64,000 nucleotides of DNA, from positions 66,855,122 through 66,919,121 of the forward strand of contig NC_134849.1 in NCBI RefSeq assembly GCF_965363235.1, read 5' to 3'. This document shows positions 13,101 through 22,900 of the stretch, piece after piece. The notes beneath the pieces are model-generated. The model did no database searches and was not told the origin of the DNA. It saw only the letters and a program-made list of their open reading frames with translations. Made by a program: the position numbers and the translations under genes. Origin of the DNA: Mytilus galloprovincialis (Eukaryota > Mollusca > Bivalvia > Mytilida > Mytilidae). How positions within the stretch are numbered: the stretch's first letter is position 1; every line of letters begins with the position of its first letter.

Positions 13101-13721
13101 AAAAAGAGGGGGAAGAATATAATTTTTTTATTTAATTTTATTAAATTGAATGATTCTTCTTCAAAAGGAGAAATCAGAATATTAAACACTATGTTCTATA
13201 AGAAAACTAATCAAAGATACATTAAAAGACAAAAGCTATAGCTATCATTATATGTGTATTGAATTAGCTGACTAATTAGTATCTGTATAAATTTATTTCA
13301 TTTTTATAAAGAAACAACTAAACTCTGCACTGTACAGCTGCCACATGAGGAGAAGATATTCTGGGAGGAGACATTACGTGGATGCTTAAAGCCAACCTCT
13401 GACAACGAGGATACAGAAATGGTGACCAAACTACATGTTCTTCGAAACCATTCGTTAATTCTTGTTCTGATCTTAAATACATTAGCTGTTATACTTATGT
13501 TCAGCCTTGAATATACCAGTTCGATTAGCAATACCTTATCTGTCCAAATTCCATGCAAATCAAACTATATCATCATAAAACCAATATCCTTCATGTTTTC
13601 AATTGTGTTTGGAATACTACTTTGTATACAGTTTATTATGATGCTATTTCATCGATGGACAACTATGTTGCACGTACTTTCAACAACTGATATATTTACA
13701 ATGAAGAAAGATACCAACTAA
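1058..13721 (+). CDS. Chitin synthase (GT2 family), 3' part, ten exons
   Basis: Membrane glycosyltransferase that polymerises UDP-GlcNAc into chitin and extrudes it; in molluscs it serves shell matrix and cuticle. Exons: 1058-1137, 1889-1990, 4283-4416, 6501-6741, 7404-7598, 9403-9809, 10530-10694, 11557-11687, 12685-12716, 13312-13721. Exon phases agree throughout and give about 632 residues with no stop before TAA at 13719. Motifs in order are HLFFDDA, TPYGG, LPGKTK, KRWSQ, ALDGDVEFQPEA, GAACGRIHP, WYQKFEYA, EDRW, QRRRW and WGTRE, followed by FW and further membrane spans. About seven hydrophobic spans follow QRRRW. The N-terminal membrane part (and any myosin head, as in some mollusc enzymes) lies upstream of the window. 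All catalytic motifs look intact. Identity as chitin synthase is firm; which paralogue is not known. Confidence 0.93.
1172..1445. repeat. Foldback element, copy 2, inside a chitin synthase intron
   Basis: Same inverted arms as copy 1 (AATTTGGTGCACACTG ... CAGTGTGCACCGCAT) around a loop with TAGCGGGTTATT, followed by the shared TTGATGACGTCA block. It lies in the intron between 1137 and 1889. Confidence 0.7.
1889..1990 (+). CDS. Chitin synthase exon b (FFDDA motif)
   Basis: Acceptor TTTTTACAG, donor GAAG|GTAAGC. It encodes (V)HLFFDDAVIRSD ... QSIKKQE. The acidic FFDDA pair belongs to the conserved catalytic region of metazoan chitin synthases. The ending phase (one base) fits the next exon. 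Confidence 0.85.
2205..2365 (+). repeat. Hammerhead-bearing dispersed repeat, copy 1
   Basis: Has the family layout: a CTCTTCAACTTCGTA block, a T-rich stretch, the hammerhead motif, then CCTGGTATCTAT. Related copies occur at 11395-11480, 15124-15330, 20885-21067, 24405-24470, 36245-36400, 48990-49210 and 59400-59530. Hammerhead ribozymes of this minimal type are known from Penelope-like retroelements and animal retrozymes. Confidence 0.75.
2289..2332 (+). ncRNA. Hammerhead ribozyme motif (type I, minimal stem III), intact core
   Basis: Reads GCGTCA-CTGATGA-GTC-TTTTATA-GAC-GAAA-CGCGCG-TC-TGACGT. Stem I is GCGTCA with TGACGT (six pairs, one G.U). Stem II is GTC/GAC with a 7-nt loop. The CUGAUGA and GAAA core is complete, and cleavage would follow the UC. 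Stem III is very short, as in PLE and retrozyme hammerheads, which are thought to act as dimers. Activity is inferred, not shown. Confidence 0.8.
2440..2525 (-). repeat. tRNA-like SINE head, copy 1
   Basis: Read on the minus strand it has an A-box-like TGGTCTAGCGGG (2507-2518) and a B-box-like GGATTCGAATCC (2449-2460), spaced as in a tRNA-type pol III promoter. The acceptor stem does not pair, so this is a tRNA-derived repeat head and not a tRNA gene. Confidence 0.65.
2556..2637 (-). repeat. tRNA-like SINE head, partial duplicate
   Basis: Near-identical repeat of 2485-2560 that keeps the A-box side and the flanking CTTTATTATTGTGAAGCCC but lacks the B box. Confidence 0.65.
2662..2705 (+). ncRNA. 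Hammerhead motif, second array copy (diverged core)
   Basis: Same layout as the motif at 2289 with stem II GTC/GAC and the CGCGCG stem III, but the conserved core is altered. It is probably not self-cleaving. Confidence 0.6.
2810..2897 (-). repeat. tRNA-like SINE head, copy 2
   Basis: Minus strand: TGGTCTAGCGGG (2878-2889) and GGATTCGAATCC (2819-2830) with the same spacer as copy 1. Confidence 0.65.
3122..3142. repeat. (AT)n microsatellite
   Basis: About ten AT dinucleotides in a row. Confidence 0.9.
3460..4240 (+). repeat. Dispersed repeat, also at 31470-32290
   Basis: Shares ordered blocks with 31470-32290: CCCTGG.ATGTGTT, TAACTAGCTTTCAGTA, GACAACAAAATTATTTATTTT-like sequence, GGGTGAAGGTT and GGAACCCGATGTTCA-like sequence. 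The last part (4100-4250) resembles the tail after the PLE at 48.6 kb and the dispersed repeat at 62.3 kb. Probably a retroelement 3' region; no open frame remains. Confidence 0.5.
4283..4416 (+). CDS. Chitin synthase exon c (TPYGG, LPGKTK, KRWSQ)
   Basis: Acceptor TTCGACAG|TG, donor AGTCAG|GTATTT. It encodes (V)MEETPQCSHTPYGG ... LPGKTKV ... KKRWSQ. The open frame extends further 5', but only this acceptor matches the one-base phase left by the preceding exon. Confidence 0.88.
4417..6500. other. Chitin synthase intron with decayed repeats
   Basis: No coding signal. 5700-5790 carries a remnant of the GAAGTGCTGACTACTGGG-type mussel repeat (also near 15.4 and 42.1 kb). 6060-6240 carries the AACTAAAACCGAAGGAAAC block seen at 22070-22150 and, reversed, at 8750-8900. 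6235-6360 resembles the dispersed repeat at 62.3 kb. Confidence 0.55.
6501..6741 (+). CDS. Chitin synthase exon d (ALDGD motif)
   Basis: Acceptor TTATGCAG, donor AAAAG|GTATTA. It encodes VMYMHYLLDH ... FIMALDGDVEFQPEAV ... GAACGRIHPAGKG. DGD is the metal/nucleotide-binding part of the GT2 fold. It joins KRWSQ in frame. Confidence 0.93.
7404..7598 (+). CDS. Chitin synthase exon e (WYQKFEYA, CSPGCFS)
   Basis: Acceptor TGTGCAG, donor TCAAG|GTAACA. It encodes PIVWYQKFEYAVSHWLQKA ... GCVLCSPGCFSLFRGS ... QYDQG, strongly family-typical. Confidence 0.95.
7765..8575 (-). mobile_element. Penelope-like element fossil (family 1), 3' fragment
   Basis: Within a chitin synthase intron. The minus strand encodes the C-terminal half of a PLE reverse transcriptase with motif C (RYIDDVLS) and the YISQLI / YHDFLDRG blocks, followed by the family tail (GGTGGGGTTTGTG-like, TTTGACTGTCCC). 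It is a fragment and is broken. The same family occurs at 15700-16450, 42985-43510 and 52690-55025. Confidence 0.8.
8700..8900 (+). repeat. Dispersed repeat (GTTTGTAACCCGGTTTTAG family)
   Basis: Opposite orientation to 6060-6230 and 22070-22150: TTGTTGTCGTTTC, CTCTTGTGTTTGATG, TTTGTAACCCGG. No gene. Confidence 0.5.
9403..9809 (+). CDS. Chitin synthase exon f (EDRW, QRRRW)
   Basis: Acceptor TTATTTTAG, donor ATTCAG|GTGAGT. It encodes (G)EDRWLCTLLLKAGKR ... ETFEEFFKQRRRWIPSTL and then two membrane spans (YCISSLLTPGTIIMMMYGAL and a second near GFILLFVILL). EDR is the proposed catalytic-base motif and QRRRW (9516-9530) the product-binding signature. Both are intact. Confidence 0.95.
9955..10200 (+). 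repeat. Dispersed repeat (AATACTGAACTC ... ATGGTGGATTGAACCTGG)
   Basis: Shares blocks with copies at 11095-11270, 12960-13060, 25805-25920, 40340-40500 (reverse) and 62290-62515 (reverse). About 220 bp when whole; no open frame. Class not known to me. Confidence 0.6.
10530..10694 (+). CDS. Chitin synthase exon g (membrane spans)
   Basis: Acceptor TGTTTTCAG, donor CCTAAG|GTAAGG. Codes for two hydrophobic spans (QIVSFILFVLMVLVIAGV and IIFVCFIAGIFVIATIL) ending in HPK. 165 bp, phase 0 at both ends. Confidence 0.9.
11095..11270 (+). repeat. Dispersed repeat, same family as 9955
   Basis: Carries GAAAATGGTGGGTTTAACC, TTTTATAG and TCAAACCTCTTAGTTG. Confidence 0.55.
11395..11480 (-). repeat. Hammerhead-family repeat, decayed
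   Basis: Contains the reverse of the family block AGACTCATCAGTAACG and the AACCAAACAAGTAC spacer, but no foldable ribozyme. Confidence 0.5.
11557..11687 (+). CDS. Chitin synthase exon h (WGTRE)
   Basis: Acceptor ATGTTTTAG, donor CCAAG|GTAATA. Encodes ECHCVKHSLLYFLAIPC ... YSIANMDDVNWGTREREKP. WGTRE is the conserved motif at the end of the metazoan chitin synthase core. Confidence 0.93.
11688..12684. other. Chitin synthase intron, no feature seen
   Basis: AT-rich, open frames short and without family resemblance. Confidence 0.5.
12685..12716 (+). CDS. Chitin synthase micro-exon i
   Basis: 32-bp exon: acceptor ATTTTTTAG, donor AAAAAG|GTGCGT. Codes for (S)NSSEGGKKEK. It fits the phase gap between WGTRE (two bases over) and the last exon (one base in), which supports it despite its size. 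Confidence 0.75.
12960..13060 (+). repeat. Dispersed repeat fragment, same family as 9955
   Basis: GTGGATAACACCTGGTTTTA then TAGCTAGCTAAA and CTCACTTGTATGACAG. Confidence 0.55.
13312..13721 (+). CDS. Chitin synthase last exon
   Basis: Acceptor TTTATAAAG. Codes for ETTKLCTVQLPHEEKIFWEE ... ELRN-like VLRNHS, two membrane spans, and ends LFHRWTTMLHVLSTTD ... KKDTN-stop. The FW..L and MLFHR..T..H pattern is typical of chitin synthase C-termini. Confidence 0.9.
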
Positions 13722-13964
13722 CCAAAACAATTGAACGCATAAAAATGACATGGGAAATTGAGAAAAAGAACGTTGATGATAAATGTAAACGAAAAACCTC
13801 TGTATGTTAAACAGGAGATTTCAGAGTGCCTTGTGAGACGGTGGTGATAAAATTAATGCCGGACAGAGAAAAAGAGGAATATTTGAAAGACTATAGCAAT
13901 TTTTTATTCTTGATATATATATCAAGCTGTGTAATGTTTCCATATTGATCGATTTTTTTCTTCT

Positions 13965-13970
13965 AATAAA
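13965..13970 (+). terminator. Poly(A) signal of chitin synthase
   Basis: AATAAA about 245 bases after the stop codon; the only canonical signal nearby in this orientation. Confidence 0.6.
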
Positions 13971-13989
13971 ATTGATTTATTCGGGTTTT

Positions 13990-15123
13990 GTTTTCAAAGT
14001 ATATTCATGATTTTTTTATCAACCTTTGTTGTACAGCATTGGATTAAAACAAAATGCATACGGTCTGTAATCATTTTTTTTTTTAATTATTTATACCAAA
14101 TTAAATATGTATCATTTTCATAAAAAAAAGTAGTAAGAGTACAATCGACACAGAAAAAAAAATAACATAAATAATGGAAAATTACTAACACTGAAGAAAA
14201 AAAAATTCAGAAAATTCATAATTCAGAAATACGGACTCCCCACCATACAATGTGATTCCTACGCGAACAAATGTGTCCAAAAAATGCTCAGGTACAACTG
14301 AACCCGTTTTAGATAACGATACACATTATTGACCTACGTGTTATCTAGGTAATTGATGGGTTCTTGGATTATGTTTTGATCCCATCTTTTTGTTGTATAA
14401 TAATGGTATAATCTATGTAAGAAATCACAATGTATTTAGGTTTAATGTAAAATTACATTTTCATCTTACATAGTACTAACATAAACGATATGTACCCGTA
14501 CGCTATCAACTACACATGTAAGACACGCATTAGCCTTTTAAAAGAGCTACTCATTTACTTGTAATATACGTGTCACGGGTTATCCAAACCAGTGTATTAT
14601 ATTGTTATTGTTATTATTATTATTGAGAATTATAAATGAATCGCTGTTTGCAGCTCATTTGACCAAAAAATTAATAAAAAAATTGTAAACATTTCTTTTG
14701 ATAATTTCATGCGTTTCGAAGCGCTATTATGGGTTCAATTTTATCAAGAAAGCTCAAAGCCAAACATTAAAAAGAGGCACACAACAACCTTTGTGCAAAC
14801 TTTTTTTATCTATCCTGTTGTTAGATTCAGATTTTAAGATTTCGAATATTAGTACGAGGCAAACACCTGTTATTACATTATATGAGGGAATAACTCTGTT
14901 CTGTTGACTGATGACCAGATTGCAGTTGTATTCATAATAATTGAAGTAGGTCATTGTTTTATTTTGAATGTGTTTTGTTTTCAAACAATCGATATTCTAT
15001 TAAAAATGTTAATTAAGCAAGATTCAAATTAACTCGTAGAATTAATCACATTTGAAATGGAACAATATAAAAGAATAGTTGAATGCAAGATAGCGGTAAA
15101 CCAAATAAACTCATAGTAGATAC
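13990..15123. other. Intergenic, nothing recognised
   Basis: AT-rich sequence with A/T runs and a TTATTATTATTATTG microsatellite near 14605. No coding resemblance. Confidence 0.5.
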
Positions 15124-15330
15124 AAGGATTATATTTTATGTCCACGCCAGACGCGCGTGTCGTCTACGAAAGACTCATCAGTGTCGCTCCATTCCCCCCC
15201 CCCAAAAAAAAAAATAATAAAAAAATAAAAAAAAAATAAAGGGCCAAATAAAAAACGAAGTGGAAGAGCATTGAGGACCAAAATATATATTTTGTTTGCC
15301 GTATACAGCTAAGGTAATTTATTCCTGAGG
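15124..15330 (-). repeat. Hammerhead-family repeat, full length
   Basis: Reverse orientation. From right to left: CCTCAGGAATAAATTACCTT, AGCTGTATAC, GGTCCTCAATGCTCTTCC, GGCCCTTT, an A-rich expansion, then the hammerhead block. The ribozyme part (15144-15187) keeps stem I, stem II GTC/GAC and CGCGCG, but the core is diverged. Confidence 0.7.
15144..15187 (-). ncRNA. Hammerhead motif, diverged core
   Basis: Layout GCGACA-CTGATGA-GTC-loop-GAC ... CGCGCG-TC-TGGCGT on the minus strand. The second core block departs from consensus, so it is probably inactive. Confidence 0.55.
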
Positions 15331-15699
15331 CTTAGTAAATCACAAGTTCAAAGGTGGTGTTAACAGTTAATTTATAATTATTGCCAATTCAATGATAATT
15401 CATATCAGCATATAAGTGCTGACTACTGGGCTGGTGATGCTTGAACAATTGAAAATATTATACCTGAAAAATATATTCCACTCCTGGAAGTAAAACTATT
15501 TTATATACTAGACAAAAAAGCTTTAAAAGACAACTTTATTAATGTAGATTTCAAATTCCTGCATACGTTTTTCTATTGTCAAGACATATTTGATTAATCT
15601 TCGAATTTTGAAATCGGGTTGATAGGTCAACGTTTTTCTTCTTTTATGGAGAGAATACTAGTAAAAGGAAGTTAAACCCGAAACCGTATGGAATTGAGT
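15331..15699. other. Intergenic with one repeat remnant
   Basis: 15410-15440 carries AAGTGCTGACTACTGGGCTG of a mussel dispersed repeat; nothing else recognised. Confidence 0.45.
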
Positions 15700-16450
15700 C
15701 AGTAAAGGAGTGGCGACAGATACCAGAGGGACAGTCAAACTCATAGATTAAAAAAAATGACAACGCTTTGGCCACAAAAGAAAAAGACAAACAGACAAAT
15801 AGAAATTCATAAAATACAACAGGGAAAACTAAAGACTAAGCAACACAAACACCATCAAACATCGGGGTGAGCTCATGTGCTCAGGAAGGGTAGTTAGATC
15901 CTGATCCACATGTCGCACCCATCGTGTTTATCATATTACTACAAATTCGACAAGATTGTTAACATAAGGAACATATCAGATAGCATCTGTGAAAAGGATA
16001 TTCCATAACGGTCAAACAACTAGTGATGGCGTTCGTAAAAATAACGAAGGGATGATTTCAACTTTTCCATTTGGAACTTCGGTTTAATAGCTTCCATTTG
16101 ATCAGCAACCCTCTAAGAAGGAAAGCATGCTAGGAAAAAACAAGCCCTGGCTATCATATTAATTGGGAGATATATCCTCCGTATGCATGCGCTGCTGATA
16201 TGTTGCTAAAAACCAATGGAAACTTTACGAGTGTGAAGCTTAAATCATCTCTTGTGTCTAAAGTTTTGTTTTCAATTGGCCCTCATTGTCAATTGCTAGA
16301 TGTTAATCAAGATATGAGGCAGACTTAACTGCATCTGTTGTTTCCTTAATCTTTATTTCGATTGGATAAATACGGTCAACATAGTCACTAAATTTCGAAT
16401 TATTTAGTGAGAGGACATCATCTATATAATTTATAGTAATATCTTCAAAT
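15700..16450 (-). mobile_element. Penelope-like element fossil (family 1), shared by both blocks
   Basis: Tail (15715-15930) then heavily decayed reverse-transcriptase 3' region on the minus strand. The sequence to its right (from about 16440) continues into unique sequence that is duplicated at 43.5 kb. The partner fossil at 42985-43510 sits at the same position, so this insertion predates the block duplication. Confidence 0.7.
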
Positions 16451-16912
16451 CAGTCGACATTAATCATTCGATCCGACGACTAAACTCTTACTTCAGACAC
16501 ATTTTGTAGAAGTCGGAGATATGGTTACATAATCCGTTTTTTATGGTTTATCTGGTCCGGGACTATATTAGATTTACAGTTGTAGATTTTCGAGAAAGGG
16601 CGGTAATGATTGAAAAATCATTCTAAAGCTATTTATTAAGTAACTTTTTTAATCATGTCAATAACTTCTGGAACAAAAAGAAAAGAAAAAGTTAACATTT
16701 CTACAGAGAAAAAAAAAACACAAAAAACACAAAAAAAAGCAAACGAAATTGAAACACAAACACAATTTTGTCAATGTAGTTTTTTTTAAGATATTACTGT
16801 GTAAGATAAAACAAATAGTCAGAGAGGGGAAAATTAACATTACAATTAGTTACATCTTCTGAGATGACACAACGCTACGCAATGTAATGTTCTCTCTTTT
16901 TTCTCAGCTTTA

Positions 16913-16925
16913 ATTGTAGTCCAAC
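16913..16925 (-). CDS. Lectin A probable terminal exon
   Basis: Acceptor TTGCAG|GTTGGA is conserved in block B (44031) although flanks have drifted. Spliced to AAAAGCA| at 18259 it adds LDYN then stop (LE then stop in block B). Alternatively the gene simply ends at TAA directly after EKQ. Confidence 0.4.
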
Positions 16926-19900
16926 CTGCAACATACATAAAAAGTGAGTTTGATTTCAGAAGTATATGGGAAAATTGTTGACATTGAAAATGTCACGAAT
17001 GATCTTGATATCAATTTTGTAAAATATATGTACAATATTTCAACCGCCCACTCGACCATGGAATTTTAAATCTAATGTGTGTTTTCTAACATATTTAGAT
17101 GCATATTATAGTCAGCTGCACAAACAATATTTTTGTTTGCTTTACATATTTTCCTTTTGTGGTTTTCTCAGAAAGAGAATAGTATTCGATCCATTGCACA
17201 GCAGCGTTTGAAAATTGCAGTCAATACGTTATGCCAGTTAACAATTACACTATACGGACTTCCTGCGAAACTTTGTTCCTGCCACAATAGTTGCCTTCTA
17301 ATCATGTTTGACTTAGACTGACTACATAAGTTAAACCACACGGTTTGGTTGACATATATGTTGTGTCTGTGTCTCAAGTGTGTAAGACTGCGTTTGTATT
17401 CACATTGAAGGTGGTTCATGGAAAACAGGACACGTTTGATAAGGTGTATTGAAAACAATCTTTACCTAAAGAGTTAAACAGCAAGTCTATTTTGTTTTAT
17501 ATTTCCACTTGCATATTCGCGACGATTTATATTCGCGTTCATTTTCTTCTCGCGAAAGTCGCGAAAATAAATCGCTCGCGAAAATAAGTTGGTTTACAGT
17601 ATTTAATTTATGAAATGGTAGTTTTCTGTAAGTTTCGATTAATTAAACATAAAACAGACATGAAATCCTGTGATTGTATAAAGAACTTGATTATGATATG
17701 TAAGATAGAAATTGTTTAATATTTAATAAAAGGCTAAATAACTAATAAGGTTATCATCAGCTCAGTAGTCAGTACTTCGATATTGACATGATTTATAACA
17801 AACCTGTCTAAAATTTTCTGTTTATAAATTTTGAAATTAAATGGAAACTAAGGTTTCAATCCCTCAGGCAAAGTTGTCCTTAGATGAATTTGGCTGTTGG
17901 TTTTATGTATATTTTTGCCAAATAGCTCTTCAACTGTTTCGGTACTTATTCATCCCTCGAATTTCAAATGTTTACGTTTCTGGTGGAGGCAAATCCAGAA
18001 AAAGCTCTTCAGACGTATAGAATTATAAAACGTAAATATAAAAAAGAAGATGTGGTATGATTGCCAATGAGACAACTATCCACAAAAGACCAAAATGACA
18101 CAAACATTAACAATTATAGGTCACCGTACGTCCTTCAACAATGAGCAAAGTCCATACCGCATATAGTCAGCTATAAAAGGCCCCGATAAGAGAATGTAAA
18201 ACAATTAAAACGAGAAAACTAACAGCCTTATTTATGTAAAAAAATGGATGTAACTTACTGCTTTTCACATATGTATGAACGTTTGGTTTGACAATTTCCA
18301 TCGTTCCATTTATATGGAAAGTTTTTCATCATTAGAATGCAATCTTCACCTGTGGTGTTTCCAAAGTTGTCTGGTTGTCCCGGATGCCAATCGTTAAAAG
18401 TAACTATCATCTTGCTGTTTATCCATATCCAAATTCCTTCGGTAACACTATCTGTCCCGCCTAGCCAGTAATCTGGACACCAAAATTGAAATGTATATTA
18501 ATATTGAATAAATAATGAATAATGAATAATGTTTATTTAATTTAGGAGTTTATTCGATAAAGCCTTTATATGGCAAACCTTTTAGTTAAAATTTCAATTT
18601 AGAAATTTTTGCCATTTTCGCGATTTGCTCCTGCCTAAAATGGAGTTTATAATCAATATTTAAATATTTGAAAGGGAATAAAAATGTGATGGACACTCTA
18701 AATTATGTGCCACGAGGACTATTCAGTGTGCACAACATTGTTAATGTTATTTATTCATAGACAGACAAAATCTTCCTTGCTTATATTTTTTAAGCGTTTT
18801 GCTTTCCTTTTTTTACTATTGGTCTGTCATTAAATATTGTTTTTGTTAAATGTATCAATTCAAGGAAAAACAACAATAAAATGAAACAGGGGTGCAAGCG
18901 TGTGATATATATGCGACCGTTTATAACATTCGTAAGATTTATACTATATACTTTTCTGATATGTCTTGACCACGGTCTTTATGCAGCTCCTCTGCGTAGT
19001 ATTTCTCACTTCTGCAAGCATGGAATTTTCACTTTCACAAAACGCCTACAACATGTAATACATTGTGTATCCCAAAGGTATGAAAATTTGAACATTTATT
19101 GCCCTAAAAAAAATGAAAACTAAGTCTTATCGGGGCCTTTTATAGCTGAATATATGCGGTATGGGCTTTGCTCTTTGTTGAAGGCCGTACGGTGACCTAT
19201 AATTGGTAATGTTTGTGTCATTTTGGTCTTTTGTGGATAGTTGTCTCATTGGCAATCATACCACATCTTCTTTTTTTTAGTCAATATCGATTATGTATAT
19301 CAACAATTTAACCACTAAAATAATCGAATCAGATATATTTATTGTCGTTAGATTTTGTTTCATTTACACGATGTTGGTCTGATGTTATAGCGTATAAGTA
19401 TACAACTAAACAGGCATATATTTATTTTTGAAAAAAGAGATGCTGTGCTCACATTGACATCAATATTAGATAAAATTAACAAAATATAGCATTAGGAAAA
19501 ACATATGAATAATACGTTAATCTAAAGTTAAAACGAAACATTTGTGTATAATTAGGAGTTTAGTATGACGTCCATTATCACTGTACTATTATGCATATTT
19601 AAGGGGCCAGCTAAAGGACACCTACGGGTGCGGGAATTTTCGCTTCATTGAAGACCCATTGGTTGCCTTCGGCTGTTGTTTGCTCTATGGTCGGGTGGTT
19701 GTCGCTTTGACATATTCACCATTTCCTTTCTCAATTTTAAATATAGTAACCCAAGACAATACATTTTGATAAGCAAATGCAGTTTTCTAATGCGATAAAG
19801 GCATTGCAATAGAAGAAGTGAACATTCAAGTGCGGAATATGACAATTCTTGTCCATTCGTTTTTGATGCGTTTTGTAATTCGAATTTGCCATGTGATTAT

Positions 19901-22900
19901 GGACTTTCCGAATTGATTTTCCTCTAAGTGCAGGATTTGTGTGATTTTACTTTTTGCATATTGTATTTTTGACTGACCTGCAAGTGATAGTCAATGTTTT
20001 CTTTGTAAAATTATTCAAAGATTTAATTTTCTATACAATTGTTGAGGTGTTTAATGGTAGCGAGGATTTCTTTTAAATTTGTCTATTTCAATTTGCACCC
20101 ATGTTCAGGTATTTAAATGCTAGCTAAAATCTATATGGGTTTTAATCTATGATCAGAAAAACCAAATAATTCAATCAATTAAAGATTGAATAAAATATCG
20201 TAGCAAAGGAACATAATATTTATGTTAAGTAATGTCTTTACATGCTTTTGTATAATTGTTGCTTCATTAAATATTGTTAAACCTCTAAAAGAAAAGTGAA
20301 ATATACCAAAGGTAAATTTAAGTACATACTTAGAAAACCAACTGACAATATCATGGCAAAATACTACAACGACGTAAAGACAAACAACAGCCGAGAACAA
20401 AATAGAGACAGAAAAACACGAACCCATCCAAAATAATGAAATTGCATGTGTTCCGAAAGATTGAGCAGATGCTGCTTCATAAATGCACCTCGACAAATCA
20501 CATAAAATGAGGGAGATTTTTTATTCATGATGAATGCACAAAAGGTTGGTTTTGAGATTTAAAAATAATCTTCATACATATACATGTATCAGATATCAGA
20601 TATCAGAATGCATTTTATTATAGCGCTATTGTCATAGTCGTATGATTTGCAATAATAAAAACACACTTTTTTTCTTAATTTACAGTAATCAAAAACAAAT
20701 CGTACCTTTGCATCGTGCCATGTTTTAGTATCAGCACTGAAATAGTAACAGTTACTTCCTAATCTCAACCAATTCACTGGACATGTTTGATGGACTGGAA
20801 AATATAAGTTAAAAATTTCTCAGCAAAGTCAATTAGTAATCTCACAAACCACATGCTAGAATCAGGAGACATTTTCTACCTGAGGAATAGATTACCTTAG
20901 CTGTATTTGGCATTACTTTTAGGAATGTTGGTCCTCAATGCTCTTCAACTTCATTCTTTATTTGGCCTTTTACGCTTTTTTGGATTCAAGCGTCACTGGT
21001 GAGTTTTGTGAAAACGAAACGCGCGTCTGGCGTAGATATAAAATTCAATCCTGGTATCTATGATAGGTTGATTATTACAAACATTTATTGGTTGTGTTAG
21101 AATTGAAGAGAAACCTGTTATCATTAACTATCTGGGATATCTTGACGTTATTGCAGTATACATAATGTTTTTGGATTATTAGAAGCAAATTTGGAGAAAA
21201 TTAATATAAAATAATACGAGTTACTACCAAAATGAATCGTATATTACGCCTGATAGAAATACAAAAGTAAAATTTTAATAATGAAAGCTAGCTCCAGCCG
21301 TGAAGGTATACAACTTTGATTAGTGCTCGAAGCACAAAAGTCATGCTTGAAACACGTAATCCAACAGTTTGATTGGTTGATTTTGGAGTACGAGCACAAA
21401 AAACTAATTCGAAAGTTTTATGACTTCAGGGACTGTAGTCAGTACTTCTGTACTTTCAAAATTTATTACCAACATATTTTTTTAGTATTCTTGCTCTATC
21501 TTGTCATTTACTTCAAGTGCATGTCAATTGTCAGAAACCTGTAGTTCAGTGGTGTTTTATGCTGATATCCGTCATTTATGTTTCGTTAATTTGTTCAGCT
21601 TTAAATACGACTGTCGATTTTCTCTTTTCATTTTTTTGACAAATTGTCATTTCAATGTCTTTTATAGCAAACTATACAGTGACCTAATCTCAAATGGCGT
21701 CTGGTTAAAAAGGCTTTCTGAGCGATGAATTTACAACGTGTGCGGATTCAGTTAGTTTGAAAGGGTGCTTGTATCCCCAGTAATATCATTTAATCGTTCA
21801 CATCATTAAATAAATCAACAAAAGATCAATAATTTTATGTTTACCGGTTTTGTTCTGGAAAAATGGATGACATATATGGCTTTGTGCTTTTGGAATACAT
21901 ATTTCTTCCAGACTGCAGTTATGCTCCTGACATACAGAGGCTAAGTTCTAAAACACACATGTTTCAAAGTATGTAGCATTACAGCATTACAATGACACAA
22001 AGTAATTTACAAGCAATAAATAAAGGCAACAGTAGTATACCGCGGTTCAAAACTCATAAATCCATGGACAAAAAAAAAATAGGGATAAAAAACTAAAACC
22101 GAGGGAAACGCATTAAATATAAGAGGAGAACAACGACACAACACCGTTGACAAATAACCTTGTCCTGTGTCATTACTTTGTCATCGTATTTATTTGTAAA
22201 GTTTTGTGGAAACATGGCCAACTTGTTTAACATTGTATTCTTCAAATAGACAAGGCTCCGTGTTGAAGGGAGTACCTTGACATATAATGGTTTACTTTTA
22301 TAAATTGCTACTTGGATGGAGATTTGTCTCATCGGAACTAATACAACATTCAGTTTGTTTTAGATTTATGAGTTTGACTGTCCCTTTGGTATCTTTCGTC
22401 CCTCTTTTAAATTGAATAACAATAATTGATTTCAAGCGACAATCAATTAAAATTAGTTATTGATATAAAAAAAAAAGATGTGGTATGATTCCGAATGAGA
22501 TAACTATCAACAAAAGACTAAAATGACACAGACATTAACAATCATAGGTCACCATACGGCCTTCAAAAATGAGCAAAGCCCACTTCTCTTAGTCAACACC
22601 CTAATTGAGTAAATACAAAAACTTCACAACCTAACACAAGACGTTTTGAACGTTTTAAAATGTAAAAAAATGTGACAAAATATTATTTCAAGATGAAAAA
22701 CATTGTACATTATTGAATGAGGAACATACATGCGTGTTCATTGTCATGGAATCATCTTTGACATAACGATAATCAAAAAGGAGCCAGTAATTCAGTGGTT
22801 TTCGTTTGTTTATGTGTTACATATTTGTTTTTCGTTCATTTTTTTTTACATGAATAAGGCCGTTAGTTTTCTCGTTTGAATTGTTTTACATTGTCTTATC

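Noticed and set aside
18881-19123. 80-codon frame with hydrophobic start, possible secreted peptide
   Set aside because: The same sequence recurs at 46010-46310 and reads as repeat DNA; codon use is not protein-like and splice context is lacking.
20589-20777. 62-codon read-through of the lectin A CTLD exon as an alternative end
   Set aside because: The GTACG donor is in the expected place, and block B has a stop soon after its donor, so the read-through is not conserved.
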